Assembly (NCBI RefSeq): GCF_008122265.1
Contig: NZ_CP043042.1
Location: 3,906,001-3,970,000 of the forward strand
Reading direction: 5' to 3'
DNA: 64,000 nt
From: Marinobacter fonticola
Lineage (GTDB): Bacteria; Pseudomonadota; Gammaproteobacteria; Pseudomonadales; Oleiphilaceae
In this document: positions 45,808-55,923 of the stretch, piece after piece
Layout of the letters: the number at the start of each line of letters is the position of its first letter
Numbering within the stretch: the first letter of the stretch is position 1
Notes under the pieces: generated by a model
The model's input: the letters and a program-made list of their open reading frames with translations, nothing else
What the model was told of the DNA's origin: nothing
Databases searched by the model: none
Translations under genes and position numbers: made by a program

Positions 45808-46734
45808 ATGCGCCGACTCCCGCCCCTAAACGCTCTCCGCGTTTTCGAATCTTCCGCCAGAAACAGTAGCTTTGCAGCCGCTGCCGAGGAGCTTTTCGTG
45901 ACCGCCTCCGCGGTCAGTCACCAAGTAAAAACGCTTGAGGAATATTTGGGAGTTTCGCTATTCAGCCGAACCAAACGTAAAGTCGAACTGACACCGGCTG
46001 GCGAACAATACTTGAGCTCGGTCAAACACGCCCTGGACGAGATAGAGATGGCCACCCAGCGACTGACGGCAAGCCACGAACCCAACGTGGTGAAAATCAG
46101 CGTGGCTCCCAATTTTCTGACCCGCTGGCTAATGCCACGCATGAGCCGTTTCCGGGAGCTCTACCCGGATATCGAACTACAGATCAACGCATCCATGGGT
46201 CTGCTGGACTTCAACCGCTCCAGCACCGACATGGCGGTCTACTACGGCAACGGCGAGTGGGACGATATCGAGGTGCATTTTCTGCGTAAGGTTTTGCTGA
46301 TGCCGGTGTGCAGTCCGGATTTACTGAAAGGCAGGCTTCCGCTGGAAAAGCCGGAAGACCTAAAGCACCACACATTGATCTATGTCAGCAAACGCAAGTG
46401 GGAGTGGGAAAACTGGCTGCAGCAGGCCGGCGTCGAATTCATCGTTCCCAAAGGCAGCCTACAGCTCTCCAGCGGGCAACTGGCTACCGCAGCCGCCCAG
46501 GAAAGTCTGGGCGTTGCTCTAGCCGACCGGACCCTGACGTCCCGGGAGATTAATGCTGGGCACCTGGTGGTGCCCTTCGACATTCGGCTCGATACCCACA
46601 AGGCATTTTATCTGGTATACCAAAAGCATCGCCCACTGACCGCTGGGATGAAAGCGTTTAAGGAATGGTTGATGAGCGAAATGCAGACGGCTGGCGCCAG
46701 TGACGAAGAGGATTATGAACCGGTGCCTGACTGA
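45808..46734 (+). CDS. LysR-family regulator, GcvA-like
   Basis: 308 residues from ATG 45808, starting RRLPPLNALRVFESSARN, with HTH FAAAAEELFVTASAVSHQVKTL typical of the GcvA subgroup. The effector domain follows normally (VKISVAPNFLTRWLMPRM). Divergent from the RSP_7527-like gene. The target is unknown. Confidence 0.88.
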   Translation: MRRLPPLNALRVFESSARNSSFAAAAEELFVTASAVSHQVKTLEEYLGVSLFSRTKRKVELTPAGEQYLSSVKHALDEIEMATQRLTASHEPNVVKISVAPNFLTRWLMPRMSRFRELYPDIELQINASMGLLDFNRSSTDMAVYYGNGEWDDIEVHFLRKVLLMPVCSPDLLKGRLPLEKPEDLKHHTLIYVSKRKWEWENWLQQAGVEFIVPKGSLQLSSGQLATAAAQESLGVALADRTLTSREINAGHLVVPFDIRLDTHKAFYLVYQKHRPLTAGMKAFKEWLMSEMQTAGASDEEDYEPVPD

Positions 46735-46963
46735 ATTTCATCCAGCGATGCCGGGGTTTTTCGGACATTATTTAAGCGGTCAACGTAACGCTGGTCATTA
46801 GCCGGCCAGTGCGCTGAATCACCCACCCCAAGGGGCTTTCGGGCATCTATCATTACGTTGCACACAAAGTTATCCACTGATTTTGTGGACAAGCTATTGG
46901 CGGGTTGTTGCACCGCCACCACTCCCCCATACTTCGCATTGAACGCCTTGAGCAGGGCCCGGC

Positions 46964-47182
46964 ATGGATCAACGCGATATTCTTGAAAACATTCCCGATG
47001 TGCGGGACGGACTGACACGCACCGAACGTATCATCCTGTACGTGCTCAATGAGACCCAGCGTGAATTGAAGGGCCGGTCTGTGCCCACGGTCATGCTTTA
47101 TGGCCGTGTGGTGGAGCACATCAACCTGACGGAAGCCGAGCTACACGTCTATCTGGATCGCCTGGGCATCAGGACGGGTTGA
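46964..47182 (+). CDS. Conserved small hypothetical protein, 72 residues
   Basis: Predominantly helical: TRTERIILYVLNETQREL then VPTVMLYGRVVEHINLTEAELHVYLDRLGI, resembling a winged-helix-like fold. No signal or TM. The pattern looks like a conserved protein of pseudomonads and relatives, but the name and function are unknown. Confidence 0.65.
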   Translation: MDQRDILENIPDVRDGLTRTERIILYVLNETQRELKGRSVPTVMLYGRVVEHINLTEAELHVYLDRLGIRTG

Positions 47183-47383
47183 ACCGCTTTAAATATGTCG
47201 TCAGAGCGCGCACAACTAGCGAAACGAACAGGTAAACTGTCGCTTAAGTGTAGGCTTTTAAGGCATCTGTGCTAGAGTTTCATCGATTATGGAACATGGT
47301 GGCAGGGGCCGTTTCCCGTCTAACCGGTAAGGCATTAACCCCCACCTGACGGCAGTAGTCGTTTGAGTTCAGGGGGAACACCA

Positions 47384-49219
47384 ATGCGGCGATGGCTTAC
47401 GGCCCTTTGCCTATGTCTGGCCAGCAGCTTCTGCCTGGCGCAGACCATACCGGTACAGGATGCCTCCACTCTCCTGCAGACGGGTACCCTTCCGCTCAAC
47501 CCCGATCTCCAGTACACGCGAATGCCCGCGGGTTCCTCCATCGCCGACGTATTGGGTCTTGCCAGCGATGCCTGGCTACCCTCCAACGGCAATCGCAACT
47601 ACGGCTATCAAGCAGACGCCTTCTGGTTCCGCGCCCGCCTCTCTGGAATGGTGGATATAGCCGAAGGCGCGCTCCTAAGGCTGAATCTGCCCCACCACGA
47701 CACTATTCGCGTGGCCCTCGTTGCCGATGGCAAACCGCTACGTCAATTTACGGTGGGCGATGCACTGCCCTTTGCGGCGCGGCCTTTCCTGGAAACCGTA
47801 TTCCTGTTTCCACTCGATGCCGTGCAATCCGCCAGCGTCGATGTTTACATCGGCATCGAGACCACCGGCGCTATCATCACCCCCGTCGACCTGATGACGC
47901 GGCAGGCCTTCGACCAAGACGACAAGCGCGACGTGATGGCTTTGGCCGCCTTTTATGGCGTGATGACCGTCATGTTCCTGTACAACCTGATTATCTATCT
48001 GGTGGTACGCGACCGAGCCTACCTTTACTACCTGGCTTATCTGGTCAGCTTGGTGTTCATGTTATCGGTGATGAAGGGCGTGGCATTTCGCTACCTCTGG
48101 CCGGATATGCCGCTGATCAACGCCTACTCGGTGATCTTTGCCACCTGCCTTATGCCGATGGCTGCGGTGCTTTTCGCGCGGCGCTTTTTGAACTTGGCTG
48201 TCTCCGGATCGTCATTCGACAACCGGCTGGTCAATGTCTTAGTCGCGATCTATGCGCTGCTTATGGTAGCGGGTCTGTTCCTGCCCTATGCACTGGTCGT
48301 GCGCACGGGCTTGTTCTTTTCGACCCTGGCGGTGTTCTTAGGCTTCTACCTGGGGATCAAGTATTCGCTGCGCGGCATTCGCGCGGCCCGCATTTTTGCA
48401 AGCGCCTGGTTTGTCTACCTGCTCTTTCTGAGTCTGTTTATTCTCGAATCCGCAGGACTGATACAACCCTCGCTCCTAACGCGCTATGCGGTGGAAATCG
48501 GGTCGGCACTGGAGGTCGTCCTGCTCTCACTGGGTTTCGCCGACCGGCTCAACCAGGAAAAACAACAGCGTCTGCGGGCGCAAAGCCAGGCGCTGCAAGT
48601 GCATCGAAGTCTCAACGAGGAATTGGAGTCGATGGTGCAGGCCCGGACCGAGGAGTTGGAAGAAGCCAACAGACAGCTGAAACGCCTGAGTATCTCGGAC
48701 GGATTGACAGGGGTCTATAACCGGCGCCACTTCGACGAGCAGCTCGAGATCGAATACCAGCGCGCCTTGCGCAACGGCGACTCCCTGTGCCTGTTGCTGA
48801 TCGACGCCGACCACTTCAAGAAGATCAACGACACCTACGGCCATGGGTTTGGCGATGAATGCCTGAAGGCGATGGCCCTAACGCTCGACCAATGTGCCCA
48901 TCGGCCAACCGATATCGTGGCGCGCTATGGCGGCGAGGAGTTCGTGGTTTTGCTACCGGGCGTCAACCTGCCTGGCGGTAAGATAGTCGCTGAGAACATT
49001 CGCAGTCAGATTGAAAGTCTGTCACTCAACTCCCAGGGCCATGCCGTGGCCATCACGGTCAGTATCGGCCTGATCGCCTGCTCACCCCACTGTCTCCACG
49101 ACAAACATGAACTGCTGGCGATCGCCGACGACAATCTCTATGCAGCAAAAGCGGCGGGACGCAACGAGGTGAAAGCATCAGGCGGGGTTCCATCCCGCGC
49201 CTTAGTGCGCCCGAGGTAG
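47384..49219 (+). CDS. Diguanylate cyclase with 7TMR-DISM sensor
   Basis: 611 residues. Signal peptide (1-20), a periplasmic 7TMR-DISMED2-type beta domain (about 20-170), seven TM helices (about 180-390), a coiled coil and a GGDEF domain with active site GGEEF and DADHFKKINDTYGH. It should make cyclic-di-GMP in response to a periplasmic ligand. ATG 47384 has GGGGGAA six bases upstream. Confidence 0.93.
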   Translation: MRRWLTALCLCLASSFCLAQTIPVQDASTLLQTGTLPLNPDLQYTRMPAGSSIADVLGLASDAWLPSNGNRNYGYQADAFWFRARLSGMVDIAEGALLRLNLPHHDTIRVALVADGKPLRQFTVGDALPFAARPFLETVFLFPLDAVQSASVDVYIGIETTGAIITPVDLMTRQAFDQDDKRDVMALAAFYGVMTVMFLYNLIIYLVVRDRAYLYYLAYLVSLVFMLSVMKGVAFRYLWPDMPLINAYSVIFATCLMPMAAVLFARRFLNLAVSGSSFDNRLVNVLVAIYALLMVAGLFLPYALVVRTGLFFSTLAVFLGFYLGIKYSLRGIRAARIFASAWFVYLLFLSLFILESAGLIQPSLLTRYAVEIGSALEVVLLSLGFADRLNQEKQQRLRAQSQALQVHRSLNEELESMVQARTEELEEANRQLKRLSISDGLTGVYNRRHFDEQLEIEYQRALRNGDSLCLLLIDADHFKKINDTYGHGFGDECLKAMALTLDQCAHRPTDIVARYGGEEFVVLLPGVNLPGGKIVAENIRSQIESLSLNSQGHAVAITVSIGLIACSPHCLHDKHELLAIADDNLYAAKAAGRNEVKASGGVPSRALVRPR

Positions 49220-49226
49220 GCTTTGC

Positions 49227-50801
49227 TCAGGTGCGGAAGCGCGCCACTTGGTTTTTAAGGCCACCTGCCAACCGGGCCAATTCATTGCTGGATGCAGAAA
49301 CCTGCTCGGTAGCACTGGCGGTTTGATCCCCCTCTTCACGTATATCGGTAACATTGCGGTTGATATCTTCAGCTACCGATGCCTGTTGCTCCGCCGCTGT
49401 GGCAATCTGGCTGTTGTATTGGCGAATATCCTCCACCGACTGCACCACATCCCGAATGATTTCCTGCGTCGTTTCAGCACTTTGCAGAGTCCGCTCTGCC
49501 AACGAAGTACTTCGCTCCATACTTGTGCTGGAGCTCTCAGCGCTGGCAACCAGATTGTTAATCAGGCTCTCGATCTCCCCCGCAGAACTCTGCGTACGGC
49601 GGGCCAGCGAACGAACCTCATCGGCGACCACCGCAAAGCCTCGGCCGTGCTCACCGGCCCGAGCCGCCTCTATGGCAGCGTTCAGGGCCAGCAGGTTGGT
49701 CTGTTCCGCCACTGCCTTGATGACGTCCAGGATGCTGCCAATATTATGTGTTTCAGACTGCAGGCTATTCAGCTGCCCCATCACGTTGTCGATCTGCTGC
49801 TTGAGCTCGCTCACATAGGACAGGGTTTCGCGTACAGCACTCTCACCCTGAGTCGACCGATCCGTTGCGGTGTTAGCAGACTCAAATGCGGCTTCGGCGC
49901 TTTTGGCAACTTCACTGACTGTCGCGACCATTTCATTCATCGCGGTCGCGACCTGATCGGTCTTGTCTTTCTGGTTGTTAACCGCCGCACTGGTCTGATG
50001 GGTCACTATAGACATCTCTTCCGAGGCGGAGGCAATACTGTTTGAGCCGGTGCTGATCTCGCCGATCAATGCGCGGAGGCTCGTTATCATAGTGTCGAAA
50101 GCACTAAGCAGCTGGCCGAATTCGTCGGTTCGATTGCTACTGGCATCTACGGTCAAGTCCCCTGAAGCCACTTTGTTCGCTATCTCAACCGTCTGACGAA
50201 TCGGTTGTGTGATATGCCGAGTGAGAATCCAACCGAGGACCGTTGCTATAAGAACGGCGGCGATGGCCGCGCCCACAATCAGTGTCATGGATTCACTGTA
50301 ATCGGCGTCCATCCGTTCCATCTGAACATTCTGCAGTTCAACGGCTGTCTCCACGGCCTTGCGGGCTACCTTCAGCAAGTTGTTTTCAATAGCCGCAATT
50401 GTTTGGGAGTCTGCCTCGATGCTGTCACGATATTCATCTAGCAGAGCTTTATAGGAATCAACGTTACTAACAATGGTTCTCACACGCTCGTTGTCGGCAG
50501 GAACCACGAGAACATCATTCAACTTTTCTGCCCGTGTCGCTGCCTGATCCGCCAATTCAATGGCGCGGTCAACGTACTTATTCTCACGACGAATCTGGAA
50601 GTTCTTCTCATCGGTGCGTGCGTCCAACAACCGGGACTCGATAGCACTAGCTCCAGCCACGATCAGTGATCGGTCGGCGTATGACTGCAGCGCCATAGCA
50701 CCTGTCACGGAAATGATGATGGCCAGCACAACCAGTACTGCGAACCCGCCAGCGAGCTTGAAACCGACGTTGATGTTATTGATGCGTTGACCTAACTGCA
50801 T
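49227..50801 (-). CDS. Methyl-accepting chemotaxis protein, helical-bundle sensor
   Basis: 524 residues: TM at about 12-33, a helical periplasmic domain of roughly 140 residues ([17 protein letters not shown]), TM at about 178-198, HAMP, then a signalling domain with [20 protein letters not shown]. The four-helix-bundle class senses small ligands; the specific ligand is unknown. It converges with the diguanylate cyclase. Confidence 0.92.
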   Translation of the reverse strand: MQLGQRINNINVGFKLAGGFAVLVVLAIIISVTGAMALQSYADRSLIVAGASAIESRLLDARTDEKNFQIRRENKYVDRAIELADQAATRAEKLNDVLVVPADNERVRTIVSNVDSYKALLDEYRDSIEADSQTIAAIENNLLKVARKAVETAVELQNVQMERMDADYSESMTLIVGAAIAAVLIATVLGWILTRHITQPIRQTVEIANKVASGDLTVDASSNRTDEFGQLLSAFDTMITSLRALIGEISTGSNSIASASEEMSIVTHQTSAAVNNQKDKTDQVATAMNEMVATVSEVAKSAEAAFESANTATDRSTQGESAVRETLSYVSELKQQIDNVMGQLNSLQSETHNIGSILDVIKAVAEQTNLLALNAAIEAARAGEHGRGFAVVADEVRSLARRTQSSAGEIESLINNLVASAESSSTSMERSTSLAERTLQSAETTQEIIRDVVQSVEDIRQYNSQIATAAEQQASVAEDINRNVTDIREEGDQTASATEQVSASSNELARLAGGLKNQVARFRT

Positions 50802-51038
50802 ACTAGATCTCTTGGTGAATGTTGGGAGCTTTCATATACGACAACGACGCTCATTCAGACTCAGTCGCTGCCTTAGGAACGGCTGCTAAATTGTCACTCT
50901 TCCGTTAATTTTTGTTGCAGCCCTTACGAGACGGGTACCACCGCCATCTTATTCAGATCGCCAGTCGAACAGGGCACGTAGAAAGTTAAATGAGTTGCCC
51001 CGTCCTAGAATCAGAAGCGACGCGATTTTCAATGGCAA

Positions 51039-51812
51039 TTACTCCTCGTAAATCATCTTTCGCGTCATCCCCCCATCGATCACCACATTCTGGCCGGTCA
51101 TAAAACCGGCTTCCGGTGAAATCAGGTACGCCACCATGGAGGCGATATCGTCCGGCACGCCCACTCGGCCTGCCGGGTGCTGCTGGTGATCCGTTGCTGA
51201 TAGAGGCTCGATTTCGGCTGGCGAATCCGCCTGCCTGGCGCGGACATCGATCCACCCGGGACTGACTGCGTTCACGCGGATGTTAGGTCCGAGACTGATT
51301 GCCAAGGCATGAGTCAGCGCCACGACCCCACCCTTGGTGGCTGCGTAGGCTTCGGTATCCGGTTCGGACTGGAGCGCCCGGGAAGACGCCATGTTAACGA
51401 TGCTGCCCTGCGTTTTTCGCAGGTGGGGCACGGCGTATTTAGTCATCAGGAAGGGTCCGGTCAGATTTACATCCAGCCGGCGCTGCCATTGCGCCAGGTC
51501 CAGGGCCTCGACCGGCCCGGTTTCCGGGTCCGCCAACCCCGCATTGTTGACCAGTGCGTCCAGGCGGCCGCCCCAGGCGACAGTTTTTTCAATGGCCTCG
51601 CGAACATCGGCCTCAACCGACACATCGGTCTTCACGAACAGCAAGTCATCGCTACCGTCAGTCTTCATGTCGGTGACACAGCGTTGGCCTGCGGCCTCGT
51701 TTTTGTCGCATATAGCCACACGCCAGCCCTTGCCAAGAAGATAGGCGGCTATGCCCTGGCCGATACCTTGTGCACCACCGGTGATCAACACGACCCGTTG
51801 TTCATTGCTCAT
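51039..51812 (-). CDS. Short-chain dehydrogenase/reductase
   Basis: 257 residues. NAD(P)-binding TGGAQGIGQG near the start, NNAG, and the catalytic Tyr-Lys as YAATKGG. ATG 51812 has GGAGG upstream and is preferred to an earlier in-frame start. Such enzymes oxidise or reduce alcohol/ketone substrates; which one is unknown. Confidence 0.92.
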   Translation of the reverse strand: MSNEQRVVLITGGAQGIGQGIAAYLLGKGWRVAICDKNEAAGQRCVTDMKTDGSDDLLFVKTDVSVEADVREAIEKTVAWGGRLDALVNNAGLADPETGPVEALDLAQWQRRLDVNLTGPFLMTKYAVPHLRKTQGSIVNMASSRALQSEPDTEAYAATKGGVVALTHALAISLGPNIRVNAVSPGWIDVRARQADSPAEIEPLSATDHQQHPAGRVGVPDDIASMVAYLISPEAGFMTGQNVVIDGGMTRKMIYEE

Positions 51813-52000
51813 GGATGCCTCCTTTTCCGGCTCCGATGGTTTAATAACCGTGTGAGTTACCGGACACATCGCGTGGTTCACCGGCTCAACACACGGCGTG
51901 TGTTTTTGACCAGATTTAGAGCTACTCTTTAATACATGCTTTAAAAACGTCGCTGGGCCTTGGGCATGGAACGGAGAGCCCGCACCCTTAGAGAGGCCTT

Positions 52001-52786
52001 ATGAAACCACTTCGTACGGCTTGTTTTGTCCTTATCGGATGGCTCCTTACATTACCCTTCACTTCCGTTTGCGCCAATGATCTGCCGCGAACACTCACTT
52101 TTGCGATGATACCCGGCAACCCGTTTAACCGGGTCGGCCAACCGCTCATCGAAGCGATCTACCGGGAAGTGGGCATCGAGATCACTGTAATGGAGACGCC
52201 GCCCGCACGGGAAATCGCCATGCTGTCCAGCGGCCAGCTCGATGGCAGCATGGGCCGCGTTGCCGGACTGGACGATCAGGTGCAGGAAGTCACGCGCATT
52301 CCAGTGCCCCTGACCCACATAAACCTTGTGGTCTTCTCTACGCTGGAACAGCTACCTAAACTGGCGCAGCCCTCGACGGCAACGTTGCGGGTCGGGCAAT
52401 TGCGCGGAATCGACTTTGGTATCGAATCATCCCGACCGGTCGAGGTCGTCTTCCTGGACACGACCGAGCAGCTTATGGCGGTGTTGGCGAAACGCCGGAT
52501 CGATGTGGCTATTGCCTCTGAATTGGGTGGCGCCTTTTTCGTTCAGACGCAAAATTACGCCAACGTACGCATCGTGGCCAAGCCGTTGAAAGTGATCCCG
52601 GTCTACCACTACCTCCATAAGAAGCATGTAGCGCTGGCACCGGACGTCCAGAGGGTCATGGAAAGGCTTCAGAGCAGCGGCTACCTGGAAGATCAGCACA
52701 ACATTTTCCGGGCGCAGCTTCAGTTGGAGAGAATAATGCTGCCGGCGAGCCAGTTGGTGTCGAATGACACTCTTCGAGTGGAATAG
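52001..52786 (+). CDS. Periplasmic solute-binding protein, family-3 type
   Basis: 261 residues with a signal peptide ending VCA. The domain shows MIPGNPFNRVGQPLIEAIY and PPAREIAMLSSGQLDGSMGR, typical of family-3 periplasmic proteins. No transporter membrane components or sensor kinase are adjacent, so it may act alone or with a distant partner. Confidence 0.82.
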   Translation: MKPLRTACFVLIGWLLTLPFTSVCANDLPRTLTFAMIPGNPFNRVGQPLIEAIYREVGIEITVMETPPAREIAMLSSGQLDGSMGRVAGLDDQVQEVTRIPVPLTHINLVVFSTLEQLPKLAQPSTATLRVGQLRGIDFGIESSRPVEVVFLDTTEQLMAVLAKRRIDVAIASELGGAFFVQTQNYANVRIVAKPLKVIPVYHYLHKKHVALAPDVQRVMERLQSSGYLEDQHNIFRAQLQLERIMLPASQLVSNDTLRVE

Positions 52787-52807
52787 AAACGCGAAGCCTG
52801 ACCGGAA

Positions 52808-53017
52808 TCAGTCCAGTCTCTGGTTCGCAGCCTGGATATCCGACTCGCGAATTACCATGATTCTGCCATCCCGCTTTTCCAGCAGTACACGGTCACCCAG
52901 ATCGTCAACCGCGTAGGGCGTTCCGCCAATGTCGAGCAGCGTTGCCGCCCGCGCTTCGCCGGCCAAAAAATGTACTTCACCCCGTTCATTGATGTGAACA
53001 ACGATCGATTGATCCAT
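52808..53017 (-). CDS. Hypothetical small protein, 69 residues
   Basis: A mostly beta-strand protein (IVVHINERGEVHFLAG, YAVDDLGDRVLLEKRDGRIMVI), no Cys, no signal. An AGAGACAGG region precedes the ATG. Convergent with the solute-binding protein gene. Unknown function. Confidence 0.65.
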   Translation of the reverse strand: MDQSIVVHINERGEVHFLAGEARAATLLDIGGTPYAVDDLGDRVLLEKRDGRIMVIRESDIQAANQRLD

Positions 53018-53246
53018 CAGACCTGTCTCTCTTAATAGCTCGTCAACACACCATACGCGCTCAGTGCGATAAGCGCCTAATCATAGGATACGTTTGTTGC
53101 AATCTTTCACATCGATGCGCGACGTTTAACTCGGCCGCGACCTTCTGCGGCTTTTGACGTAGGCTAAGGCTCCAAAAGCTAGTGTCCGGCTAATTCGCTG
53201 ACCTGAACAAAGCGATCTTCTACCATAAAAACGTCAGGGTTTTTCC

Positions 53247-54200
53247 ATGGCTCTTTTCGAACGCATCAACCGCCTGTTTCCGGTCTGGGCTATCCTGTTT
53301 GCGGCGATTGCCGCCTGGCAGCCCGGCTGGTTCACCGACTTCGCCTCGCTAATCAAACTGCTGCTCGCGGTCATCATGTTTGCCATGGGTCTAACGCTGT
53401 CGCGCCATGATTTCATGGGGGTGCTGCGAGCGCCGCAGCCTGTGGCCGTCGGCGTACTCCTCCAATTCACCGTGATGCCTCTGGCCGCGCTGTTTGTAGC
53501 GTGGTTTCTTAGGTTGTCGCCGGAACTGACAATCGGCATGTTCCTGGTCGGCGCGACTGCCGGCGGCACGGCCTCGAACGTGATTACCTGGCTGGCTAAC
53601 GGCCATGTGGCGCTGTCGGTGTCCATGACGCTGACATCGACCATCGTGTCCGTGGCGGCAACGCCACTGCTCACCCAACTCCTGGTAGGCCAGACCGTTG
53701 ATGTGCCGGTGTTCGGCATGTTCGTGAGTATTGCCCAACTGGTTATAGGCCCGGTCGTCCTGGGGGTGATCGTCCACCACTTCCTGGGCAAACAGATCAA
53801 GCGCATGGAGCCGGCGCTGGCGACCCTGGCCATGGCCGCCATCGTGTTTATCATTGCTATCGTGGTGGCTTTGAACGCAAGCCGGCTCGCGACCTTAGGC
53901 CCTCTGGTGATTGTTGCGGTGGTGCTACACAACATGCTCGGCCTGGCCGGTGGCTACGGGATCGGCCGTCTGTTCGGCTTCAGCCAGCGGGTCGCCAGGA
54001 CCATGGCTATCGAAGTAGGCATGCAGAACTCCGGCCTTGCTGTAGCTCTCGCCAATCAGTTTTTCACCGCCACGGCAGCCTTGCCGGGGGCGCTGTTCTC
54101 AATCTGGCACAACGTTTCCGGGTCGCTGCTGGCGGGATATTGGAAGCGGCGGCCGTTGGAGGATCGCCAGACTATAGAGCCGGCCGATACAGGATCCTGA
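53247..54200 (+). CDS. Bile acid:sodium symporter (BASS) family transporter
   Basis: 317 residues, about nine or ten TM helices. FAMGLTLSRHDF, GATAGGTASNVITWLANG and IEVGMQNSGLAVALANQFF are BASS hallmarks with the discontinuous helix sodium sites. Bacterial members carry pantothenate, keto acids or other organic anions; substrate unknown. Confidence 0.92.
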   Translation: MALFERINRLFPVWAILFAAIAAWQPGWFTDFASLIKLLLAVIMFAMGLTLSRHDFMGVLRAPQPVAVGVLLQFTVMPLAALFVAWFLRLSPELTIGMFLVGATAGGTASNVITWLANGHVALSVSMTLTSTIVSVAATPLLTQLLVGQTVDVPVFGMFVSIAQLVIGPVVLGVIVHHFLGKQIKRMEPALATLAMAAIVFIIAIVVALNASRLATLGPLVIVAVVLHNMLGLAGGYGIGRLFGFSQRVARTMAIEVGMQNSGLAVALANQFFTATAALPGALFSIWHNVSGSLLAGYWKRRPLEDRQTIEPADTGS

Positions 54201-54288
54201 GAAAGAGCAAAGACTGACTCATGTTAAGGGCGATTAATGGTCGCGCTGATAATCTAATGGGTGATGTATCGATAAGTACCCCTTACTT

Positions 54289-54313
54289 AGCTGGCCTCCA
54301 CGCCAGCTTTTTT
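54289..54313 (+). terminator. Intrinsic terminator 1 after the BASS gene
   Basis: AGCTGGC and GCCAGCT arms with loop CTCCAC, then six T. Confidence 0.9.
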
Positions 54314-54433
54314 GCTTTACCCCTCCCCCGATCCTTTTAAATCTCTGTAACAAAAGCCAAAAAACTAACCTGGGTTGATCTATTCCGGGTTCTCGAGAGT
54401 ACATGCTAGTGAAGTGTTTTATGAGCCTGTCTT

Positions 54434-54463
54434 GCTGGCCCGTCCTTCGGGCCAGCCTTTTTC
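54434..54463 (+). terminator. Intrinsic terminator 2
   Basis: GCTGGCCCG and CGGGCCAGC arms (9 bp), loop TCCTT, then CTTTTT. Confidence 0.9.
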
Positions 54464-54539
54464 CAGGCTTGAGACACCCCAGATTCACAGCACCCCGGAT
54501 TTACAGGAAAGAGTAGAGACGCTCGATATCTGCATTGCT

Positions 54540-54564
54540 GCCAAGCTCCTAGCTTGGCTTTTTT
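54540..54564 (+). terminator. Intrinsic terminator 3
   Basis: GCCAAGCT and AGCTTGGC arms (8 bp), loop CCT, then six T. Confidence 0.88.
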
Positions 54565-54676
54565 ATGCGCGTCGAAACGTTGGCCTCACCGCACTCATAC
54601 TTTGAGCGCACTGAACGCGCCGGGTCGATCCTCTATGATGGCAGGCTAAAAGCTAAAAGAAACCCTGACCCGGACG

Positions 54677-55876
54677 GTGACCCACGTGACAGCTTCTCCC
54701 GACTTTCAGAGCCCCGCATTCCTGACCCGGCACATCCAGGACACCCTGGCGTTCTACGAAGGCCGCTGCAAGGACCCCGAGGGCGGTTTTTTCCAGTATT
54801 TCCGTGACGACGGCAGTGTGTATAACGCGCATCATCGCCACCTGGTCAGCTCGACGCGCTTCGTTTTCAACTACGCCAAGGCGGGCCGCTTCTTCAATCG
54901 TCCGGACTATCTCGATCTCGCCCGGCACGGCCTAGCCTATTTAGCCAATGTGCACTGGGAGCCCAGCCATCGGGGCTACGCCTGGACGCTGGATAACCAC
55001 AAGCCGGAAGACAGCACCCGCCATTGCTACGGCACGGCGTTCGTACTGCTGGCCTACGCCACGGCTTACGAATGCGGTATCGACGAAGCCCACCCGGGTA
55101 TCGGCAAGACGTTCGATCTGATGGAAAAGCATTTCTGGCAGCCTGAGGCGGGGCTTTACGCCGACGAAGCCAGTTCGGACTGGTCCGAACTTTCGTCCTA
55201 CCGGGGCCAGAACGCCAACATGCACACCTGCGAGGCGATGCTGGCAGCCTTCGAAGCCACCGGCGAGACAACTTACCTCGAGCGTGCCTACACCCTTGCC
55301 CAGAACATCTGCCAGCGGCAGGCGGCTCAAGGCGATGGGTTGATTTGGGAGCATTACGACGAGAATTGGCAGATCGACTGGGACTACAACCGCGACAACC
55401 CGAGCCACCTATTCCGCCCTTGGGGCTTCCAGCCCGGGCACCAGACCGAGTGGACAAAACTGCTGCTGACACTGCATCGCCACCGGCCCGAACCTTGGAT
55501 GATCGATCGCGCACGCGTGCTTTTCGACAGCGCCCTGGCCCACGGCTGGGACGATGAACACGGCGGCATCGTGTACGGCTTCGCGCCGGACGGCAGCATT
55601 TGCGACGGCGACAAGTATTTCTGGGTGCAAGCTGAAACCTTCGCGGCGGCGGCACGACTCGCCAAGGTGACAGGCGAAACGAAATACTGGGATTGGTACA
55701 ACCGGATCTGGGACTACGCCTGGACGCACTTCATCGACCACGAATACGGCGCTTGGTACCGCATTCTGACCAACGACAATCGGAAGTATTCCGACGAAAA
55801 GAGCCCCGCCGGAAAAACCGATTACCACACCATGGGCGCCTGTTACGACGTCATCCGCTGCTTACGCGGGGAATAG
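54677..55876 (+). CDS. AGE-family epimerase/isomerase
   Basis: 399 residues, an (alpha/alpha)6-barrel enzyme of the N-acylglucosamine 2-epimerase family. VYNAHHRHLVSSTRFVFNYA, RPWGFQPGHQTEWTKLLL and KTDYHTMGACYDVIR hold the catalytic histidines. Many bacterial members act as mannose isomerases (YihS type); this is the best guess. The start is a GTG; a second GTG nine bases on is possible and neither has a good ribosome site. Confidence 0.9.
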   Translation: MTHVTASPDFQSPAFLTRHIQDTLAFYEGRCKDPEGGFFQYFRDDGSVYNAHHRHLVSSTRFVFNYAKAGRFFNRPDYLDLARHGLAYLANVHWEPSHRGYAWTLDNHKPEDSTRHCYGTAFVLLAYATAYECGIDEAHPGIGKTFDLMEKHFWQPEAGLYADEASSDWSELSSYRGQNANMHTCEAMLAAFEATGETTYLERAYTLAQNICQRQAAQGDGLIWEHYDENWQIDWDYNRDNPSHLFRPWGFQPGHQTEWTKLLLTLHRHRPEPWMIDRARVLFDSALAHGWDDEHGGIVYGFAPDGSICDGDKYFWVQAETFAAAARLAKVTGETKYWDWYNRIWDYAWTHFIDHEYGAWYRILTNDNRKYSDEKSPAGKTDYHTMGACYDVIRCLRGE

Positions 55877-55923
55877 CGAGACATAAAAGGGGCGCAGTCG
55901 TCTACGCCGCCGTTTCAGACTAT

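Larger units (their letters stand above)
54201..54676. other. Gap with three consecutive terminators
   Basis: 476 bp without a gene. It carries three intrinsic terminators in the same direction (54289, 54434 and 54540), spaced about 145 and 105 bp. The stretches between them are too short for the proteins usually seen here and may encode small RNAs. Confidence 0.55.

Noticed and set aside
47392..48720. 442-codon frame inside the diguanylate cyclase gene in another frame
   Set aside because: Same strand, alternate frame, no domain features; the GGDEF frame is convincing.
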